Notes: generated by a model from the sequence alone, not told the origin. 64,000 nucleotides of DNA from Comamonas fluminis (GCF_019186805.1 NZ_CP066783.1:124001-188000); one strand, 5' to 3'. Shown: positions 10,074 to 19,916, numbered from the stretch's first letter. Made by a program: numbers and translations.

Positions 10074-11276
10074 TCAGAGGCCCAGCTTTTTCGCCACATA
10101 GTCTGCATCCTTGTCACCGCGACCCGAGAGGTTGACGAGGATGTGCTGGTCCTTGCCCAGCTTGGGGGCTTCATGCATGGCCCAGGCCACGGCGTGCGCG
10201 CTTTCCAGCGCAGGAATGATGCCTTCCACGCGCGACAGTGTCATGAAGGCGTTCAGGCATTCCTTGTCGTCCACGGATTGATAGTCCACCCGGCCAATGT
10301 CTTTCAGATAGCTGTGCTGCGGGCCCACGCCGGGGTAGTCCAGACCCGAGGCAATGCTGTGCACGGCGGCGGGTGTGCCGTCTTCGTTTTCCAGCACATA
10401 GCATTGCATGCCGTGAATGGCGCCGGGCTTGCCGACAGACAGCGTGGCTGCGTGGCGGCCGGGCTTGTCAATGCCTTCGCCAGCGGGCTCCACGCCCACA
10501 AGATGCACGGATTCATCATTCAGGAAGGCGGTGAAGATGCCCATGGCATTGCTGCCGCCGCCCACGCAGGCGGCCACATGGTCGGGCAGCTTGCCGTGCT
10601 TGTGCTGGAACTGCTCGCGTGCCTCGCGGCCCACGATGGACTGGAAGTCGCGCACCATCATGGGGAAGGGGTGGGGGCCAACGACCGAGCCAATCGCGTA
10701 GATGGTGTTGACGGGGTCTTGCAGATAGACCTCGAAGGCACTGTCCACCGCCTCCTTGAGCGTGGCTGCGCCGCGTGTGACAGGCACCAGTGTGCAGCCC
10801 AGAATGCGCATCTTGGTGACGTTGGGGTGCTCTTTCTCGATATCCACCTGGCCCATGTGAATCTCGCAGGGAATGCCCACCAGCGCGCAGGCCGTGGCCA
10901 GTGCCACGCCGTGCTGGCCGGCGCCGGTTTCGGCAATCACTTTTTTCTTGCCCATGAACTTGGCCAGCAAGGCTTCGCCCAGGCAGTGATTGATCTTGTG
11001 TGCGCCGGTGTGGTTCAGGTCTTCACGCTTGAGGTGAATCTGCGCGCCGCCCAGTTGGTCGGACAGGCGCTTGGCGTGAAAGATGGGGCTGGGGCGACCC
11101 ACATAGTCGGCAAACAGGGCGGCCAACTCATCCTGAAAGTCTTTGCGCTGCACGATTTCGGCATAGGCGGTCGAGATTTCGTCCATGCACTTCTTCAGAT
11201 CTGGCGGCACCAGCTGGCCGCCGTAGGGGCCGAAAAAGCCGTTGGCATCGGGCATGGTCTGAGGGTTCTGGGTCAT
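10074..11276 (-). CDS. trpB: Tryptophan synthase beta chain, stand-alone copy
   Basis: 400 residues. The PLP lysine is in HTGAHKINH (Lys94), the catalytic glutamate in AETGAGQHG (Glu116), and the phosphate-binding loop is GGGSNAMG. It condenses indole with serine to give tryptophan. The start has AGGAGA nine bases upstream. No trpA or trpF is nearby: the neighbours are a glpQ-like gene and the DUF2868 gene on the other strand. In many betaproteobacteria trpF-trpB-trpA are together, so this may be a second, unlinked copy that salvages free indole or acts with a distant TrpA. All catalytic residues seen are intact. Confidence 0.92.
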   Translation of the reverse strand: MTQNPQTMPDANGFFGPYGGQLVPPDLKKCMDEISTAYAEIVQRKDFQDELAALFADYVGRPSPIFHAKRLSDQLGGAQIHLKREDLNHTGAHKINHCLGEALLAKFMGKKKVIAETGAGQHGVALATACALVGIPCEIHMGQVDIEKEHPNVTKMRILGCTLVPVTRGAATLKEAVDSAFEVYLQDPVNTIYAIGSVVGPHPFPMMVRDFQSIVGREAREQFQHKHGKLPDHVAACVGGGSNAMGIFTAFLNDESVHLVGVEPAGEGIDKPGRHAATLSVGKPGAIHGMQCYVLENEDGTPAAVHSIASGLDYPGVGPQHSYLKDIGRVDYQSVDDKECLNAFMTLSRVEGIIPALESAHAVAWAMHEAPKLGKDQHILVNLSGRGDKDADYVAKKLGL

Positions 11277-11452
11277 GCTTGTCTCTCCTGTATGGGCATG
11301 TTTTGGGAATGCACATTCATATCACAGGCCATGCCGTTCAGCGATGCATACAAGCCCCGAGATAGTTCATAAAAATGCTTGAACCGTATGTGTAGTAAGC
11401 GCTGGCAGCTATTGTTTTTATGAACGCCATGCGCCTGCAACACAATAGAGGC

Positions 11453-12922
11453 ATGAAAGCCAGTTCTGCCCGCGATATCGTCTTTGCCCACGCCATGGAA
11501 ACGGCCGCTGCCCATGAGGCGCTGCCCACGGCAGAGCGCTGCAGCGCCATCACTGCACAAAGCCTGCACGCGCTGGGCGCAGACAAGGGCAGCAGCCGTG
11601 CAGCCTATTTGCGCTTTTTGCAGGACAGGGCCAGACGCATCATTGAAGCGGCGCAGTTGCCGCCGGATATTCGTGCGCTGCGACAGCAGCAGGCAGGCAT
11701 GTCGCGCTGGCTGCTGCTGGCGGTATTGCTGGGCGCACTGGCACTGGGGTTTGCCGGGCATGCGATTACCGATCCGCATCGCGTGGATCTGCTCTCGCTG
11801 TCGCTGATAGGCATCGTGCTGTGGAATGTGCTGGTCTTTATCGCGCTGCTGTTCAGCAGCGTGCGCAAGCTAGTGAAGCGGCGCAAGGCGGTGGTGCAGC
11901 CACTGGCCGCGACGCACGGCGCTGCTGCACCCGCTGCCAGTGGCTGGCTGCAGAAACTGCAGGCAGGCAAGAGCGCCATGGCGCGTGGCACGGGGCTGCG
12001 AAAAATGGCTTTGAACTACGAGCAGAACTGGTGGCAGATCAACCAGCGATCGCGCCATGCGCAGTGGGTAATGCTCATGCACCTGGGTGCGGCCATGCTG
12101 GCGCTGGGGGCCCTGGCCTCGCTATGGCTGACGGGGCTGACCAAGGCCTATCAGGTAGGCTGGGAGAGCACGTTTCTGTCACCCACAGCAGTGCAGAACT
12201 GGCTGAATCTGCTGTTTTCTCCCGTACATGCGCTGGTGGGGCTGGCCCCCTGGACGCTGGAGCAGATTCAGGCCCTGCAAGGGTGGGCGGCTGACGGCGC
12301 CCCAGAGCTGGAAACCAGCCTGAGCCAGATGCTGAAGTCTCCCACCGCGGGCCAGCGCTGGGTGCAGCTCTACACGCTGCTGCTGTTCATTGTGGTGGTT
12401 GCCCCGCGTCTGGTGCTGGCGCTGTATCAGGGGCTCAAGCTCTGGTGGTTCAACCGCCATGTGCAACTGCCACTGCAGCAGCCGTATTTTCAGCAACTGC
12501 AGCGCGACTGGGCGGGCCGCGCCACGGTGCTGCAGGTGCAGCCATACAGCCTGGAAATCACGCCCGAGCGCGAAGCCGCATTGCGCCGCTATGTGGCCGC
12601 GCATTACGGCGCGGGAGCGCAGCTGGAATGGCTGCCCGTGCTGGCCTATGGGTCGCCCTTGCCCGAGGCCAATCAAAGCGGCGCGCAGCAGGTGCTGCTG
12701 CTGAATCTGGCGGCCACGCCAGAGGCCGAAATACATGGCGCGCTGCTGGCACAAGTCTTTGAGCGCTGGGGGGCGCAAACCGATGTCTGGCTCTGGGCCG
12801 AGGATTTTCGTGCGCGCAACACGGGCGCACCATCACGCGTGCAGGAACGTGAACACCTGTGGCGTGAATTTGTACGCAGTGCAGGTCTGAATGCCAGTCT
12901 GGTGCCGGATGCAGGAGTGTGA
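11453..12922 (+). CDS. DUF2868 membrane protein
   Basis: 489 residues. Two closely spaced hydrophobic segments (about residues 83-103 and 112-135) and further ones around 205-225, 250-275 and 305-325 separate soluble parts. The layout and C-terminal part match the DUF2868 family, which has no known function and is regularly found just upstream of a DUF3482 GTPase. That gene follows here with a one-base overlap (TGATG). An alternative in-frame ATG lies at 11420; I chose 11453 because MKASSARDIVFAHAME fits the usual N-terminus of the family, although the Shine-Dalgarno spacing is poor. A membrane-bound GTPase-partner role is inference. Confidence 0.75.
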   Translation: MKASSARDIVFAHAMETAAAHEALPTAERCSAITAQSLHALGADKGSSRAAYLRFLQDRARRIIEAAQLPPDIRALRQQQAGMSRWLLLAVLLGALALGFAGHAITDPHRVDLLSLSLIGIVLWNVLVFIALLFSSVRKLVKRRKAVVQPLAATHGAAAPAASGWLQKLQAGKSAMARGTGLRKMALNYEQNWWQINQRSRHAQWVMLMHLGAAMLALGALASLWLTGLTKAYQVGWESTFLSPTAVQNWLNLLFSPVHALVGLAPWTLEQIQALQGWAADGAPELETSLSQMLKSPTAGQRWVQLYTLLLFIVVVAPRLVLALYQGLKLWWFNRHVQLPLQQPYFQQLQRDWAGRATVLQVQPYSLEITPEREAALRRYVAAHYGAGAQLEWLPVLAYGSPLPEANQSGAQQVLLLNLAATPEAEIHGALLAQVFERWGAQTDVWLWAEDFRARNTGAPSRVQEREHLWREFVRSAGLNASLVPDAGV

Positions 12923-14508
12923 TGATGAGTGATGTGCAAGAACCCAGCGGCGGTGACCAGAGCATTCAGTGGTGCCTGCTATCGCACACCAATATTGGCA
13001 AGACCACGCTGACGCGCACGCTGATGGCGGACGATGTGGGCGAGATCGAAGACGCGGCCCATGTCACCAGCCAGTCGCAGCGCTATCTGCTGCAAAAAAC
13101 GCAGCATGGCGATGAGCTGTGGCTGTGGGATACGCCAGGTTTCGGTGATTCGGTGCGGCTGTATGAACGCCTGCGTCAGCAGGGCAATCCACTGGGCTGG
13201 TTTCTCAGCAATGTGTGGGACCGCTGGCGCGACAAGCCGTTTTACCTGAGCCAGCGCGCCCTGCTGGCTGCGCGCGATCATGCCGATGTCATGCTGTATC
13301 TGGTCAATGCGGCGGAAGACCCGGCAGATGCGGGCTACTGGAGCGCCGAGATGAACATTCTGGCCTGGCTGAACAAGCCGGTTCTGGTGCTGCTCAACCA
13401 GATCGGCAGCGACACCACCGACGAACAGACGCAGCAAGACCTGCAGCGCTGGAAAAAGGCCACGCAAAGCTTTCAGACCGTGGTGCGCGATGTACTGGTG
13501 CTGGACGCCTTCACGCGCAGCTGGTGGCATGAACGCAAGATGATGCAAAGCATCGAGCCGCTTTTGCCACAGGCCAAGCGGCCCGCCTACCAGCGCCTGC
13601 TGCAGCAAAGGGCGCAGCAACAGCAACAGCGAGAGCAGGCCAGCCTGCAAGTCATGGCAGACCAGCTGCTGGCTGCCGCAAGCCTGTACGAAAAGCTGGA
13701 CCCGGAGCAGGGCAAGCTATTGAGCCGTGCCTGGCAAAGCCTGAGCCAGATGACCAGCAAGCTGAGCAAGTCAGGGGCAGGCGAAGACCGTCTGGATGCC
13801 AAGGCGAAGGCTGCAGTCGAGCGGTTGATGAGTGCCTTGCGTCAGGCGGATGTGAGGGCGACGCAGCGCTTGCTGGAAATTCATCAGCTCGACGGGCAGG
13901 CGGCCAGCCAGATTCAGGAGCAATTGCGCAGCCAGTTGAAGATCAGCAAACCCGTGGATGCACAGGCGGCCAGCCTGTGGGGCGCATTGACAGCAGGTGC
14001 CGCCACGGGGCTGGGTGCAGACCTGATGGCAGGTGGGTTGACCCTGGGGGCTGGAGCCCTCGTCGGTGCTCTGGTGGGTGCTATGACTTTTGGTGGTGCA
14101 GCCTGGGGCGCGAACAAGATGTTCGACCAGGAGCAGCAGAGCTTTCAGCTGTCTCAGGACTATTTGACGAGTCTGGTGAGCCAGGTTCTGCTCAAGTACC
14201 TGCTGATCTCCCATTTCGGACGCGGCCGTGGCCGCTACACCAGCCCCGCTGCGCCTGAGCAGTGGAGTGCCCAGGTTCAGGCGGCTGTGCAGCTGCAGGC
14301 CGGGCAATGGGCAGACCTTTGGGATCAGCTGCGTGGTGTGCAAGGCACGGCAACGGGTTTTGATGCGGAAGGTGATGCTGCAGAAAAGACCGCTGAAATG
14401 CAAAACCTGCTGCAGCAAGCGCTGCGGCAGGTGATGGCCCAGCTGTATCCATCGCTGGCGCAGAGTACGGCGGGGCAAGTGCTCAGTAGCGGGGAAACTG
14501 CACGGTAA
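12922..14508 (+). CDS. DUF3482 GTPase-like protein
   Basis: 528 residues. The N-terminal G domain has a P-loop SHTNIGKTTL in which the first conserved glycine is replaced, a DTPG switch II motif (WDTPGFGD) and LLNQIG where NKxD is usual. The same departures occur in the DUF3482 family. A helical, Gln-rich region follows, then a glycine-rich hydrophobic stretch (about 350-390: LTAGAATGLGADLMAGGLTL and on) that could insert into a membrane. AGGAG precedes the start; ATG 12925 is an alternative with better spacing. It is translationally coupled to DUF2868. Its last 26 bases overlap the convergent histidine kinase gene. Function is unknown. Confidence 0.75.
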   Translation: MMSDVQEPSGGDQSIQWCLLSHTNIGKTTLTRTLMADDVGEIEDAAHVTSQSQRYLLQKTQHGDELWLWDTPGFGDSVRLYERLRQQGNPLGWFLSNVWDRWRDKPFYLSQRALLAARDHADVMLYLVNAAEDPADAGYWSAEMNILAWLNKPVLVLLNQIGSDTTDEQTQQDLQRWKKATQSFQTVVRDVLVLDAFTRSWWHERKMMQSIEPLLPQAKRPAYQRLLQQRAQQQQQREQASLQVMADQLLAAASLYEKLDPEQGKLLSRAWQSLSQMTSKLSKSGAGEDRLDAKAKAAVERLMSALRQADVRATQRLLEIHQLDGQAASQIQEQLRSQLKISKPVDAQAASLWGALTAGAATGLGADLMAGGLTLGAGALVGALVGAMTFGGAAWGANKMFDQEQQSFQLSQDYLTSLVSQVLLKYLLISHFGRGRGRYTSPAAPEQWSAQVQAAVQLQAGQWADLWDQLRGVQGTATGFDAEGDAAEKTAEMQNLLQQALRQVMAQLYPSLAQSTAGQVLSSGETAR

Positions 14509-15655
14509 ACAGGGCGCCGCCTCGCTCGGACTGGCCTGTGCTGACGCTGCCGCCCTGTGAGGTCACCAGCGCTTTGACGATGGAAAGGCCAAGGCCAGAG
14601 CCTTCGCGGCGGCGTATGCCCGGAGCCTGGGCAAAACGCTGAAACGGGTGGGCCCGCAGATCATCGGCCAGACCCGGGCCTGCATCGCTGACTTCCAGCG
14701 TGACCCAGGGCTCGCCCAGGGCGTTGTGGCTCGTCTGTACCCGGATACCCAGCCAGTGCCCGCTGCTGGCATGGCGCAGCGCGTTGTTGATGAGGTTGGT
14801 GATGATCTGGCGCATGCGGTCCGCATCGGCACGGATATCGGTGCTGCCATCACCATCCTGCACGGGCAGCTCCATCGACAAGGCCATCTTGCTTTGCTGC
14901 AGCTGGGGGCGCAGCTCGTCCACCACATCTCCGACCAGCGTGGCTAGATCAATGCGTTCTTTGCGCAGCGACAACTGGCCCGCATCGGCCATGGACAGGG
15001 TGTGCAGATCTCCCACCAGTCTGCCCAGATGCTCAACCTGGGACAGCAGCGTCTTCATTTCCGCCTGATTGCTCTCGATCACGCCATCGCAAATCGCATG
15101 CAGGCGTGCTTGCAGCACCGTTAAAGGGGTGCGCAGCTCGTGAGAGATGGAGGCGGCAGTGGCCAGGCGCTCTGACTCCAGCGTCTCCAGCGAGTCAACC
15201 ATGCCGTTGAAGGCCTCGATCATTTCGGCCATTTCACCGTGGGCATTGCCTTTGACCGCTCTGGAGGCAAGATCTCCCCGTTCCACACGGGCGGCCACTT
15301 CCACCATGGATGCCAGCGGGCTGGTAATGCGCCGGGAAATCCAGAACCCTACGGCCATGCCAAAAGGCAGGCTGACGGCAAGCCCGATGACCAGCGACCA
15401 TTTCTCGCCAAACAGGCGATCGCCTTCCCAGTATTCGGAATAGATCTGCAGCGCCCGGGGGCTGTCTTCCAGGTCCTGAGACTTCAGGGATTCCAGCTCG
15501 GTCTTGATGGGCGTTGGCAGGTGGCGGTAGAACTCGCGGTACTGCAGTTCGGAAAAAGCCAGTACGCCAGTGGCCAGTGCCGCAATGGCCAGCAGAACGG
15601 CCGCCGTGATCCAAAGACCAAAGCGAACCCAGATGCGATTCAGTCCCAGGGCCAT
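14483..15655 (-). CDS. Sensor histidine kinase (BaeS-like)
   Basis: 390 residues: two membrane helices (about 13-34 and 86-107) around a short periplasmic loop of about 50 residues, a HAMP region, then the dimerisation domain with SHELRTPL (His172) and an ATPase domain with N box NLINNALRHA, DAGPGL and GSGLGLSIV. It autophosphorylates and passes phosphate to the regulator gene just upstream, which it overlaps by 16 bases. The short loop is typical of sensors of envelope or membrane stress. The pair is divergent from an exporter operon it may control. Confidence 0.9.
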   Translation of the reverse strand: MALGLNRIWVRFGLWITAAVLLAIAALATGVLAFSELQYREFYRHLPTPIKTELESLKSQDLEDSPRALQIYSEYWEGDRLFGEKWSLVIGLAVSLPFGMAVGFWISRRITSPLASMVEVAARVERGDLASRAVKGNAHGEMAEMIEAFNGMVDSLETLESERLATAASISHELRTPLTVLQARLHAICDGVIESNQAEMKTLLSQVEHLGRLVGDLHTLSMADAGQLSLRKERIDLATLVGDVVDELRPQLQQSKMALSMELPVQDGDGSTDIRADADRMRQIITNLINNALRHASSGHWLGIRVQTSHNALGEPWVTLEVSDAGPGLADDLRAHPFQRFAQAPGIRRREGSGLGLSIVKALVTSQGGSVSTGQSERGGALFTVQFPRY

Positions 15656-16362
15656 AAACGGTAGCCTATGCCTCGAACCGTCTCGATCAGGCCGTCCTGC
15701 CCGGCCAGCTGGAGCTTGCGACGGAGTTTTGAAAGGTGGGAGTCGATGACCCGCTCCAGTGCATCGCTTTCCGGCAGGCAGTTTTCAATCAGATAAGCAC
15801 GTGAAAAGCAGCGCCGGGGCTGGGCGGCCAGACAGGCCAGCAGGCGAAATTCCGTCAGCGTCAGGGCCCGCGGAATGGCGTGACCTGCATCGTCATACAC
15901 GGCAGCGCTGTGGGCATCCACATCAATTTCGATAGGGCCGACACGGATGGGGGCTGGGGCCGTGGCTGGCTTGGCCTGGGTGCGGCGCAGCACGGCGCGA
16001 ACCCGGGCCACCACTTCGGGCGGGTTGAAGGGCTTGACCACATAGTCATCGGCGCCCAGGCGCAGGGCCAGCAGCTTGTCCACATCGTCGGCCAGGGCCG
16101 TCACCATGATGACCGGAACTTCGCTGTCATTGCGAATCATGCGCAGTACGTCTATGCCATCCACCTTGGGCAGATGGATGTCCAGCAAAACAAGGTCGGG
16201 GCGCAGTTGTCTGAAGTGCTGCAGAGCTTCTTCGCCATCCTGTGCCACGCGGATGCGCAGGCCATCGCGCTCCAGATAGGCGCTGAGCACGCTGGCAATA
16301 CCAGGCTCATCCTCAACGACGAGCACCATGGGGGTGGAAGCAGGTTGAACAAAGGTATTCAT
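15640..16362 (-). CDS. OmpR-family response regulator (BaeR-like)
   Basis: 240 residues. The receiver domain has the acidic VVEDEP, phosphorylated Asp61 (VLLDIHLP) and Lys110 (VVKPF). The C-terminal winged helix ends in DGLIETVRGIGYRLWPWD, typical of OmpR/BaeR proteins. It binds DNA once phosphorylated by the adjacent kinase. The ATG at 16362 places the receiver as in BaeR; an in-frame ATG nine codons upstream (16389) with AGAGAG is possible. The 5' region is shared with the divergent exporter operon and contains two palindromes, which suggests it regulates both sides. Confidence 0.9.
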   Translation of the reverse strand: MNTFVQPASTPMVLVVEDEPGIASVLSAYLERDGLRIRVAQDGEEALQHFRQLRPDLVLLDIHLPKVDGIDVLRMIRNDSEVPVIMVTALADDVDKLLALRLGADDYVVKPFNPPEVVARVRAVLRRTQAKPATAPAPIRVGPIEIDVDAHSAAVYDDAGHAIPRALTLTEFRLLACLAAQPRRCFSRAYLIENCLPESDALERVIDSHLSKLRRKLQLAGQDGLIETVRGIGYRLWPWD

Positions 16363-16415
16363 GGTTTTTTGCGCAGCAAAGTCATGCATGAGCGACTCTC
16401 TGAGACGTGTTATCT

Positions 16416-16454
16416 GCACATTATGTGCTTTGGCGCTGCAATAAATGATTGCAG
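16416..16454. promoter_or_regulatory. Two palindromes between regulator and exporter operon
   Basis: GCACAT-T-ATGTGC (16416-16428) and CTGCAAT-AAATG-ATTGCAG (16436-16454) lie back to back in the divergent gap. A further half-like TTGCAAT occurs near 16485. Such pairs are common as regulator binding sites, and the adjacent OmpR-type protein is the obvious candidate, but the site of this protein is not known. Confidence 0.45.
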
Positions 16455-16589
16455 GTGACTCTCCATAATTCCTACATAAATCTTGCAATCTGGCGAAAGC
16501 TTTTTTTCGTTCAATGGTGAACGGTGGAAAGCTGTCTCTGCTTTCCGTGGGTTTTCTCGGTGAAAGCCGATAGCTTGACTTGCTGCTCT

Positions 16590-18005
16590 GTGACACCTCT
16601 TTTCCGCGCTTCAAAAATTCGCATAGGTTGCTTGTGCCTGTGTGCGATGTCATTGCTGGCGGGATGTGCTGCGCCTGTGGCTGTCAAGCTGGACCAGACA
16701 ACACCCGCCCAATGGCAGCAGCCTGCGGCAGCTGCAGGGCAGGCTGAGCTGGCCCAGTGGTGGCGAACCTGGAACGATCCCGCCCTGAATGCACTGGTGG
16801 ATGAGGCGCTGGCACAGAACCTGGATGTGGCTCAGGCTGTGCTCAGGCTCAAGCAGCAGCGCCTGCTGGCTGGCACGGCCAATGCGCCTTTTATGCCGGT
16901 GGTGAGCACGGGGGCCAGAACCCTGCAGGATATTGCGGCGGTGGACTCCTACTTTCACGCCAGCATCGACGTGAGCTGGGACCTGGGGTTGTTCGGAGAC
17001 TCCCAAGCTGCGCGTCGCTCGGCAGACGCCGGTGTGCTGGATGCACAGGCACAGTTGCATGCTGCACGGGTGGCCCTGGTTGCCGATGTCGTGCATCGTT
17101 ATCTCGATATCCGGCTGGCCCAGGTGCAGCGTGCTCTGGCTGCAAAGCAGCAACAGCAGGCAGTGCGCCAACAGCAACTGCTGCAAGTGCGGCGCGATCA
17201 GCGACTGACGGATACAGATTCGCTTCAGCAGCAGCAATTGCAGCTGAATGCGGCTCAGGCACAGCTTGCCACTTTGGGCGAGGCGCAGGCCCGCTCGGCA
17301 CATGCGCTGGCGGCCCTGCTGGGGCGCGACAGGCCTGATGCGCGCTGGTTGCAGCCAGACGGCGCAGCAGCATTGCCCAGCGTGCAGCCGGCAGCGGTGT
17401 TGCCGGCTGACTTGCTGCGCAGCCGACCCGATATTCAAAGCGCCGAGGCTGCGGTGGAGCAGGCCGCGGCAGAAGTGGGTGTATCGCATGCGGCGCTCTA
17501 CCCCAGATTGACGCTGACCGGCTCCCTGCTGTTTGCCTACAACCTCACTCGCAACCACCGCACTACTTCGGACAGCATTCCCATGGTCGGCCCCCAGATC
17601 GACATTCCCCTGTTTGACTGGGGCCGTCGCCGTGCCGTGGCCGATGGCAAGGATCTGGCGCTGCAAGCTTCGATCAAGGCCTACCGTCAGGCCGTGCTCA
17701 ATGGTGTTGCCGAGGCCGAAGGCGCTCTGGCTGCGGTGGCTGCACAGCAGCAGCGACAGCAGACCCTGCAGGCCGCGCAGCAGATACATGCCTCGCGTGA
17801 CAAGACTCAGGCCATACGCCAGCAACTGGGCCTTTCCAGTGAGCTTGCGGGAATTGAAAACGCCAGAGCCAGTCTGCAAAACCAGAGCGACATCGCAACG
17901 GCCAAGGCTGCGCAGGCGCTGGCCTATGTTGCCTTGTACAAAGCGGTGGGCGCGGCACCCGTTGATGCCGTGGTTGCCGCGCAGCCCGCAGAGGTGCAGC
18001 CATGA
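16590..18005 (+). CDS. Outer-membrane efflux lipoprotein (NodT/OprM type)
   Basis: About 471 residues from the GTG at 16590. A short signal, RASKIRIGCLCLCAMSLLAGC, ends in lipobox LAGC, then two outer-membrane efflux repeats follow with long coiled-coil, Gln-rich segments. LRSRPDIQSAEAAVEQAAAE is the hallmark of NodT lipoproteins. It forms the outer-membrane channel of a tripartite pump. The frame is open to a GTG at 16524, but only a start near 16590 gives a normal signal length; no good ribosome site is seen for either. It overlaps the permease gene by four bases (ATGA), so channel and ABC pump belong together. Confidence 0.88.
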   Translation: MTPLFRASKIRIGCLCLCAMSLLAGCAAPVAVKLDQTTPAQWQQPAAAAGQAELAQWWRTWNDPALNALVDEALAQNLDVAQAVLRLKQQRLLAGTANAPFMPVVSTGARTLQDIAAVDSYFHASIDVSWDLGLFGDSQAARRSADAGVLDAQAQLHAARVALVADVVHRYLDIRLAQVQRALAAKQQQQAVRQQQLLQVRRDQRLTDTDSLQQQQLQLNAAQAQLATLGEAQARSAHALAALLGRDRPDARWLQPDGAAALPSVQPAAVLPADLLRSRPDIQSAEAAVEQAAAEVGVSHAALYPRLTLTGSLLFAYNLTRNHRTTSDSIPMVGPQIDIPLFDWGRRRAVADGKDLALQASIKAYRQAVLNGVAEAEGALAAVAAQQQRQQTLQAAQQIHASRDKTQAIRQQLGLSSELAGIENARASLQNQSDIATAKAAQALAYVALYKAVGAAPVDAVVAAQPAEVQP

Positions 18006-19150
18006 TTGCACTGGCGCGAAAAACGCTGATTCATGAGTGGCGACGCTTTGTGCCCTCGGTGTTCGCCGTGGGCTTTTCTGGCGTTCTGCTGGCCATGCAG
18101 GCTGCGCTGGTGCTGGGAATTTTCGGCTCGGCGGCGGTATATGTCACGGCCTCGTCTGCCGACCTCTGGGTGGGCTACCCAGGCACGCAAAGCGTCAATT
18201 TCGGCCGCAATGTGGGCAGCGATGTGGAGATGCGCCTGCGCATGGATTCAGATGTGGCCGATGTGGAGCCCTATGTCTGGGTGGATGGCGACTGGCGTGC
18301 CCGCACAGCAGAGCAGGCAAAGGCTGGCGGTGGCGTCTCCATTTACCTGTCCGGCATCAGCACTGCTGACAACTCGATGATGTTCACCAAGGTGCTCACA
18401 TCCTGGCAGCGTCAGTTGCTGCGTGAGCCTGGCGCCGTCATCGTGGATCGTGCCGACCTGGGAACCCTGGGTGCCCAAGAGGGAAGCACCGCCTGGATCA
18501 ACAACCATGCCGTCAAAGTTGTGGCTGCGGTGGATGGCCTGCGTGGGCTGGGTGGCGCCAATATTCTGGCTTCGCTCAGTACAGCGCGTGAAATTTCAGA
18601 GACTCACGCCGAACATGGCAGCACCTACTTTGTTGCCAGGCTGAAGCCTGGAGTCAAGGCTTCGGAAGTGCAGAAGCGACTGAGTCAGGGCGGCAGCAGC
18701 TTTGGTCCTTATGAGGTCTGGACTGCGGAAACGTTTGCAAGGCGCTCGCAGCGCTACTGGATGCTGGATACCGGCGCCGGTGCAGGCGTGCTCTTCATGG
18801 CGGTCATCGTGTGTCTGGTGGGCGCCATCGTGACCAGCCAGTCGCTCAAAGCCGTGGTTGCTGGCTCTGCCCGTGAATACGCGGTGCTCAATGCGCTGGG
18901 CGTTAGCCGTGGGGCGCTGGGCCGCGTGGTGGTAGAGCAGGCTTGCTGGATTGGCGGGCTGGGCTTTGTGCTGGCCGCGCTGACCAGTGCGGTGCTGCTG
19001 AGCATTGCATCCAGCTATCGCGTACCTGTTGCCATCAATCTGCCGGCGGTGCTGGCCTGTGGCATTCTGGTTGCGGTGCTGTCGCTGCTCTCGGGGCTGG
19101 GCGCCATGCGCAGTCTTTTGCGTGCCGATCCGGCCACTTTGCTGCGTTGA
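18002..19150 (+). CDS. FtsX-type ABC permease
   Basis: 382 residues. One membrane helix near the N-terminus (about 18-47), a periplasmic domain of about 200 residues, then three helices (about 258-285, 310-335, 348-370) give the MacB/DevC/LolC layout. The last loop LGVSRGALGRVVVEQ resembles the coupling segment of FtsX permeases. With the following ATPase it would form a type VII ABC transporter, a class that works on the periplasmic side and pushes substrates out through a TolC-like channel rather than across the inner membrane. Ten bases separate it from the ATPase gene. Confidence 0.88.
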   Translation: MIALARKTLIHEWRRFVPSVFAVGFSGVLLAMQAALVLGIFGSAAVYVTASSADLWVGYPGTQSVNFGRNVGSDVEMRLRMDSDVADVEPYVWVDGDWRARTAEQAKAGGGVSIYLSGISTADNSMMFTKVLTSWQRQLLREPGAVIVDRADLGTLGAQEGSTAWINNHAVKVVAAVDGLRGLGGANILASLSTAREISETHAEHGSTYFVARLKPGVKASEVQKRLSQGGSSFGPYEVWTAETFARRSQRYWMLDTGAGAGVLFMAVIVCLVGAIVTSQSLKAVVAGSAREYAVLNALGVSRGALGRVVVEQACWIGGLGFVLAALTSAVLLSIASSYRVPVAINLPAVLACGILVAVLSLLSGLGAMRSLLRADPATLLR

Positions 19151-19160
19151 GGGGCATGGC

Positions 19161-19916
19161 ATGCAAGAACAGATCCTAGAACGCCCCCAAGCCGCAACTG
19201 GCGCCAAGAATTCCACGCCCAGCCTTGAAGCTGTGCGGCTGGAGAAATCCTTTGTTTCCGGCATTGTGCAGGTGCATGTGCTGCAGGGCTTGTCTGTCAG
19301 CCTTTTTGGGGGAGAGCTGAGCCTGATTTCCGGGCCTTCGGGCTGCGGCAAAAGCACTTTGCTTTCCCTGATGTCCGGTCTGCAAAAGCCCGATGGGGGG
19401 CGCACGCTGGCTCTGGGGCAGGATCTGGCTGCCCTCAGTTCAGGGGCGCTGGAGAAATTTCGCTTGCGTCACACCGGGTTTGTCTTTCAGGGCTTCAATC
19501 TGTTTCCGGCCCTGACGGCACTGGAGCAGGTTCAGTTGCCGCTGGGGTATATGGGCCTGAAAGACGCTGAAACTCTGCGCCGCGCCAAAGAGGCGCTGGA
19601 CGAAGTCGGGCTGTCTCACCGCAGTCATATGCGCCCCGCACAGCTGTCGGGTGGCGAAAAGCAGCGTGTGGCTATTGCCCGGGCCATGGCCAAGCGGCCG
19701 CAACTGCTGTTTGCCGATGAACCCACCAGTGCGCTGGATGCCGAGAGCGGCCAGCGCGTCATTGATCTTTTGCACCGTGCGGCGCGCACGCATGGCACCA
19801 CGGTGCTGTGCGTCAGCCACGACCCGCGACTGGTGCGCCACGCCGATCGCGTGCTGGGCATGGAAGACGGCGCCATTCGTAATGACTGGCGCCAGAACAG
19901 CCCCATCAAGGAATAA
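19161..19916 (+). CDS. ABC transporter ATPase (MacB/DevA/LolD group)
   Basis: 251 residues. Walker A is GPSGCGKST (58-66), the Q-loop is FVFQGFNLFPAL, the signature is LSGGEKQRVAIARAM (about 162-176), Walker B is LLFADEPTSALD and the switch histidine is in VSHD. The pattern belongs to the LolD/MacB/DevA subfamily. It powers the FtsX-type permease encoded just upstream. The ATG at 19161 is ten bases after the permease stop. Confidence 0.92.
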   Translation: MQEQILERPQAATGAKNSTPSLEAVRLEKSFVSGIVQVHVLQGLSVSLFGGELSLISGPSGCGKSTLLSLMSGLQKPDGGRTLALGQDLAALSSGALEKFRLRHTGFVFQGFNLFPALTALEQVQLPLGYMGLKDAETLRRAKEALDEVGLSHRSHMRPAQLSGGEKQRVAIARAMAKRPQLLFADEPTSALDAESGQRVIDLLHRAARTHGTTVLCVSHDPRLVRHADRVLGMEDGAIRNDWRQNSPIKE

